Assembly: GCF_946481715.1 (NCBI RefSeq)
Contig: NZ_CAMLOV010000213.1
Coordinates: 1-8,528 of the forward strand
Direction of reading: 5' to 3'
Source: an uncultured Mucilaginibacter sp.
GTDB lineage: Bacteria; Bacteroidota; Bacteroidia; Sphingobacteriales; Sphingobacteriaceae
DNA length: 8,528 nt
Shown here: piece after piece, positions 6,131 through 8,528 of the stretch
How the letters are laid out: each line of letters begins with the position of its first letter
Numbering within the stretch: the stretch's first letter is position 1
The notes under the pieces: model-generated
The model's database searches: none
What the model saw: the letters and a program-made list of their open reading frames with translations, nothing else
What the model was told of the DNA's origin: nothing
Made by a program: the position numbers and the translations under genes

Positions 6131-6634
6131 ATGACAATCAACAAAAAATTATTTGCAACAGCCGCGCTGTTATCTATAGTGGCGTTTATGGCCATGTCGC
6201 CTGCGCCTCAGCCCGAAGAGGAACACAAATTCACTAACCTAAAAGTGTTGCCAAAACATATTACTGATAAACAATTGGATGCAGTGATGGATGAGTGGGC
6301 GCATTCGTTGAATGTACGTTGTAATTTTTGCCATGCCCGTAACGAAACCACCAATAAAATGGACTTCGCTAGCGATGCCAAGCCCGAAAAGGAAGAGGCA
6401 CGCCACATGTATAAAATGATGAATGACATCAACAAAAAATACTTTGAAGCGAAGAAAGACAGCTTGGGTATGATGATGAAAACCGGCGTTAACTGCTATT
6501 CCTGTCATCGCGGTAATTCGCATCCCGAAGTAGTAGCCCCGCCCGCTCCGCAACGCCGCGGCCCGGGTGGCCCGCCTCCGGGTGGACAGGGTGGTACGCC
6601 GCCTGCAGGCAGCCCGGCACCCCCGCAGAAATAA
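6131..6634 (+). CDS. Secreted dihaem cytochrome c (photosynthetic reaction-centre cytochrome c-like) with Pro/Gly-rich tail
   Basis: This is a 167-residue exported c-type cytochrome. The N-terminus KKLFATAALLSIVAFMAMS is a Sec signal peptide without a clear lipobox Cys. Two haem attachment motifs follow: CNFCH (64-68) and CYSCH (122-126). Each is preceded by a Met-containing helix, DKQLDAVMDEWAHSL and ARHMYKMMNDINKKYF. The arrangement resembles the CytoC_RC family, named after the reaction-centre subunit but widespread as small dihaem proteins in non-photosynthetic Bacteroidota. The axial Met ligands (Met53 and one of Met93/96/97) are inferred. Residues 132-167 form a low-complexity Pro/Gly tail (PPAPQRRGPGG, then PPPGGQGG) that probably stays disordered in the periplasm. 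The likely role is electron transfer, with unknown partners. The gene is flanked by its own terminator and has no co-transcribed neighbour. Confidence 0.9.
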   Translation: MTINKKLFATAALLSIVAFMAMSPAPQPEEEHKFTNLKVLPKHITDKQLDAVMDEWAHSLNVRCNFCHARNETTNKMDFASDAKPEKEEARHMYKMMNDINKKYFEAKKDSLGMMMKTGVNCYSCHRGNSHPEVVAPPAPQRRGPGGPPPGGQGGTPPAGSPAPPQK

Positions 6635-6661
6635 AATAATTTGGATAATGCAATGATAAAT

Positions 6662-6685
6662 GCCGCCTGCTTGGGCGGCTTTTTT
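6662..6685 (+). terminator. Intrinsic terminator of the cytochrome gene
   Basis: GCCGCC (6662-6667) pairs with GGCGGC (6674-6679). A T-G wobble pair closes a 4-base loop (GCTT), and six T residues follow (6680-6685). It lies 27 bases after the cytochrome stop codon. Confidence 0.93.
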
Positions 6686-6734
6686 GCTTAATAGGAACTT
6701 CAATAACTGCTTTAATTTCGTGAATTTACACGAG

Positions 6735-6754
6735 CGTAATTAATCGTAATTGAT
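6735..6754. repeat. 10-bp tandem repeat in the leader of the Nif3-like gene
   Basis: CGTAATTAAT (6735-6744) is followed directly by CGTAATTGAT (6745-6754), with one mismatch. The repeat lies about 55-75 bases upstream of the chosen start at 6810. The short dyad TCGTG-N6-CACGA (6718-6733) adjoins it. This could be a regulatory site, but chance is possible. I could not identify a consensus promoter in 6686-6809. Confidence 0.4.
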
Positions 6755-6809
6755 TGGCAGATATTTGCATACAATTAATGAAATTAGCATCATTACAAAT
6801 CAGCCAAAC

Positions 6810-7748
6810 ATGAAAAGCCATCCAGATAGCAATAGTTCCCGCAGAAAATTCATTACCCAAACGCTGGCCATTGCAGGTGGCCTAACGTTATTAGGCACAG
6901 GTTCGGCATTCACACCAAACAAAAGTTCTCCATTCAGGGGGCTGAGAGGCCTGGGCCTCGAAGGGCTCACCGTACAACAAATCATCGATCTGATACTTAA
7001 AGAAGGTGGGTTAAAACCCTTTGCCGGCACTGTAGATACCCTAAAAAGCGGCAGCCCGGATATGGTGGTTACCGGCATTGTTACAACTATGTTTGCAACT
7101 GTTGCCGTTATTGAGGAGGCGGCAAAGCTGGGCGCCAACTTTATCATTGCGCACGAACCCACTTTTTACAACCATACGGATAATCCCGATTGGGTAAAGG
7201 ATAACCATGTGGTAAAACAAAAGCAGGAATTACTGGCGAAATATAAAATAACCGTTTGGCGCTTTCACGATTATCTCCACAGCATAAAACCCGACCTGGT
7301 TGCTTACGGCACCGCTAAAAAACTGGGCTGGCTGCAATACTTTCAAACGGGTAAGTACGATGTTACTGTGCCGCCAATGAGCTTGCTGGCCTTGATAACA
7401 CATTTAAAAAAATCGCTCGGTATTAAACACGTGCGTGTAATTGGTGATCTGAATCAGCAATGTGCCCGTATTGCCCTATTGCCCGGCGCGCCGGGCGGCC
7501 AACGCCAGGTTGCCTTTGCCGAAAAGGAAAAACCCGATGTAATGGTTGTAGGCGAATTATCCGAGTGGGAAACCGCCGAGTACATGCGCGACCAAAAACT
7601 GCTTGGCGGTAAAATGGCACTAATTATATTAGGCCATAATTTTAGCGAAGACCCCGGTATGTGGTACCTGGTAGAGTGGTTGCAGCCAAAATTGCCCGGC
7701 ATGAAGATAAGCCACATAGCATCGGGCGAGGCATTTGAGTGGATGTGA
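6810..7748 (+). CDS. Tat-exported Nif3/DUF34-like dinuclear metal protein
   Basis: This is a 312-residue protein with a twin-arginine signal at its N-terminus: SSRRKFITQTLAIAGGLTLLGTGSAF. I take the ATG at 6810 as the start because it puts the SRRKFI motif at residues 10-15; the in-frame ATG at 6750 adds 20 residues of no evident use. The mature part resembles Nif3/DUF34 proteins: VIEEAAKLGANFIIAHEPTFY (100-120) matches the metal-binding loop LGANLIIxHHP, VVGEL is at 246-250, and GHNFSE (275-280) matches the C-terminal metal motif GHxxSE. Two ligand positions appear changed: HHP reads HEP (115-117) and HTNxD reads HDYLH (153-157). Nif3 proteins are usually cytoplasmic, so export is notable. 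The function is not known; a metal-dependent hydrolase or metal-binding role outside the cytoplasm is an inference. Membership of the family is likely but divergent. Confidence 0.83.
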   Translation: MKSHPDSNSSRRKFITQTLAIAGGLTLLGTGSAFTPNKSSPFRGLRGLGLEGLTVQQIIDLILKEGGLKPFAGTVDTLKSGSPDMVVTGIVTTMFATVAVIEEAAKLGANFIIAHEPTFYNHTDNPDWVKDNHVVKQKQELLAKYKITVWRFHDYLHSIKPDLVAYGTAKKLGWLQYFQTGKYDVTVPPMSLLALITHLKKSLGIKHVRVIGDLNQQCARIALLPGAPGGQRQVAFAEKEKPDVMVVGELSEWETAEYMRDQKLLGGKMALIILGHNFSEDPGMWYLVEWLQPKLPGMKISHIASGEAFEWM

Positions 7749-7755
7749 TGGACAC

Positions 7756-7877
7756 CAATTACACGAATTGTTCGAATTTCATGAATTAAAAGAGCGGCTA
7801 AACCGGTGTAATTTTGGTTATAAACCTATCATAACATTTGTGAAATTCGCCACATTCGTGGAATTCGTGATTATAGG
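7756..7877. repeat. Intergenic inverted-repeat element that can form a branched hairpin
   Basis: This is the whole gap between two convergent genes. The outer arms CACGAATT (7762-7769) and AATTCGTG (7862-7869) pair perfectly, and near-matching flanks (CCAATTA and ATTATAGG) extend them. The inner arms CGAATTTCA (7773-7781) and TGAAATTCG (7841-7849) also pair perfectly and extend by about five weaker pairs to 7786/7836. Between the two right arms, CCAC-ATTC-GTGG (7850-7861) forms its own small hairpin, giving a three-way junction. The central loop 7787-7835 contains GGTT-ATA-AACC (7816-7826). Units like TTCGTG and TTCG-AATT recur. The composition suggests a dispersed intergenic repeat, a REP-like element or a structured RNA that also ends transcription. 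Any short open frame through it is not convincing as a gene. Confidence 0.7.
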
Positions 7878-8528
7878 TTCTGCGCTATTACAAAACCGCT
7901 TGCCCAAGCCCACTGGAAGTTGTAGCCGCCCAGCCAGCCGGTAACATCCACACATTCGCCGCCAAAGAATAAGCCGGGTACTTTCTTACTTTCGAGTGTT
8001 TTAGAGGATAGCTCGTTAGTATCTACGCCACCTGTCATCACTTCTGCTTTATCATACCCTTTAGTACCTGCGGGTTTTACCTTAAACTCGTGTATCAGTA
8101 TGCTGATGTCTTCCAACTCCGCTTTGGTGAGGGATGCAAGATTTTTTTCTGCAGGGACATAATCGCTAAGAGCGTCGGCAAACTTGCGGGTAAACAAGCC
8201 ACTGAGGTATGCCAGCAGCATCTTCTTGCCGTTCTGCTCACGTTCAATTGAAATCATTTCTATAATATCCTTATCAGGCAGCAGGTCGATGTAAATGGAT
8301 TCGCCGGGTTTCCAGTAAGACGAGATCTGCAAAATAGCCGGGCCGCTTAAACCCCAGTGCGTAATAAGCATAGGACCGTCTGTCAGTAATTTTAAACCCG
8401 CGATTTTTACCTGCACATCCGGAATGGTTATGCCCATTAATTTTCGAATGGGATGTGCCGGGATATTGAATGTAAATAAGGAAGGAACGGGCTTTGCGAT
8501 TGTGTGACCGGTTGCCTTGGTGATCCAG
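7871..8528 (-). CDS. HI0933/BaiN-family FAD-dependent oxidoreductase, C-terminal part (5' end beyond window)
   Basis: This frame is open to the right edge with no stop, so the gene is partial. The visible 218 residues begin WITKATGHTIAKPVPSLFTF, which is homologous sequence upstream of the first Met (8435-8437); that Met (in LMGITIP) is internal and not the start. Family landmarks follow: the GHTIAKPVPSLFTF segment, THWGLSGPAIL, KAEVMTGGVDTNEL, the ES-KKVPGLFFGGECVDVTGWLGGYNFQWAWASG run and the terminal AQNL. These match the HI0933-like flavoproteins, about 400 residues long, whose C-terminal GGE and GGYN segments contact FAD. The N-terminal GxGxxG nucleotide-binding motif would lie outside the window. 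The cellular role of most members is unknown; BaiN is one characterised relative. The stop codon (7871-7873) lies against the intergenic inverted-repeat element, which may end its transcript. Confidence 0.93.
   Translation of the reverse strand, partial: WITKATGHTIAKPVPSLFTFNIPAHPIRKLMGITIPDVQVKIAGLKLLTDGPMLITHWGLSGPAILQISSYWKPGESIYIDLLPDKDIIEMISIEREQNGKKMLLAYLSGLFTRKFADALSDYVPAEKNLASLTKAELEDISILIHEFKVKPAGTKGYDKAEVMTGGVDTNELSSKTLESKKVPGLFFGGECVDVTGWLGGYNFQWAWASGFVIAQNL

Noticed and set aside
6760..6767. GATATTTG as a -7 promoter element of the Nif3-like gene
   Set aside because: It lacks the leading TA base pair match and has no TTG at the required 19-base spacing.
6750..6809. Earlier in-frame start of the Nif3-like protein
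   Set aside because: It would put 20 extra residues before the twin-arginine signal. The ATG at 6810 leaves a normal Tat signal peptide.
7423..7717. Minus-strand open frames opposite the Nif3-like gene
   Set aside because: They overlap a clear coding region in antisense and their translations have low-information, Arg/Pro-rich sequence typical of shadow frames.
7735..7944. Plus-strand 69-codon open frame through the intergenic element
   Set aside because: Its translation (repeated HEL/FHEL and FVKFVEFV-like runs) simply reflects the AATTCGTG-type repeats. It overlaps genes at both ends and resembles no protein.

Overview
The window is chromosomal-looking DNA from a member of the Bacteroidota, most likely of the Sphingobacteriaceae (Mucilaginibacter/Pedobacter type). 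This placement rests on family composition (DUF4199 protein, BlaI/M56 pair with SusC-plug-like tail, exported CytoC_RC-type dihaem cytochrome), on promoters of the Bacteroidota form TTG-N19-TAnnTTTG, and on the absence of clear Shine-Dalgarno sequences. It is an inference; no search was run. The first 47 bases are not biological: they match the 3' part of the Illumina P5/TruSeq universal adapter, so the left edge is a library or assembly artefact, and the first gene is cut there.

Layout. (1) Plus strand, 49-1935: the 3' part of a dihydroorotase-like gene, an acidic hypothetical protein that overlaps it by ATGA, and a four-helix DUF4199 membrane protein, read as one operon and closed by a strong hairpin at about 1960-1990. 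(2) Minus strand, 2032-2373: a small hypothetical protein that converges on the same hairpin and has a 27-bp dyad just before its start. (3) Minus strand, 2572-4910: a two-gene regulatory operon. A BlaI-type repressor is followed 11 bases later by an M56 (BlaR1-type) membrane metallopeptidase. Two tandem TACGA-N5-TCGTA sites overlap the promoter and probably mediate autorepression. The M56 protein lacks a penicillin-binding sensor and instead has a long extracytoplasmic tail with SusC-plug-like modules. (4) Plus strand, 5173-7748: three separately spaced genes. These are a short-chain dehydrogenase with a textbook Bacteroidota promoter, a secreted dihaem cytochrome c with a Pro/Gly-rich tail, and a Tat-exported Nif3/DUF34-type protein. 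(5) 7749-7870: an intergenic inverted-repeat element that can fold into a branched hairpin. (6) Minus strand, 7871 to the right edge: the C-terminal part of an HI0933/BaiN-type flavoprotein, whose 5' end lies outside the window.

I found no CRISPR array, tRNA, rRNA, insertion sequence or defence system. The most rewarding items are the BlaI operator pair with its atypical M56 partner, the branched intergenic element, the exported Nif3 homologue with changed metal-ligand positions, and the dihydroorotase-like protein lacking the usual catalytic Asp.
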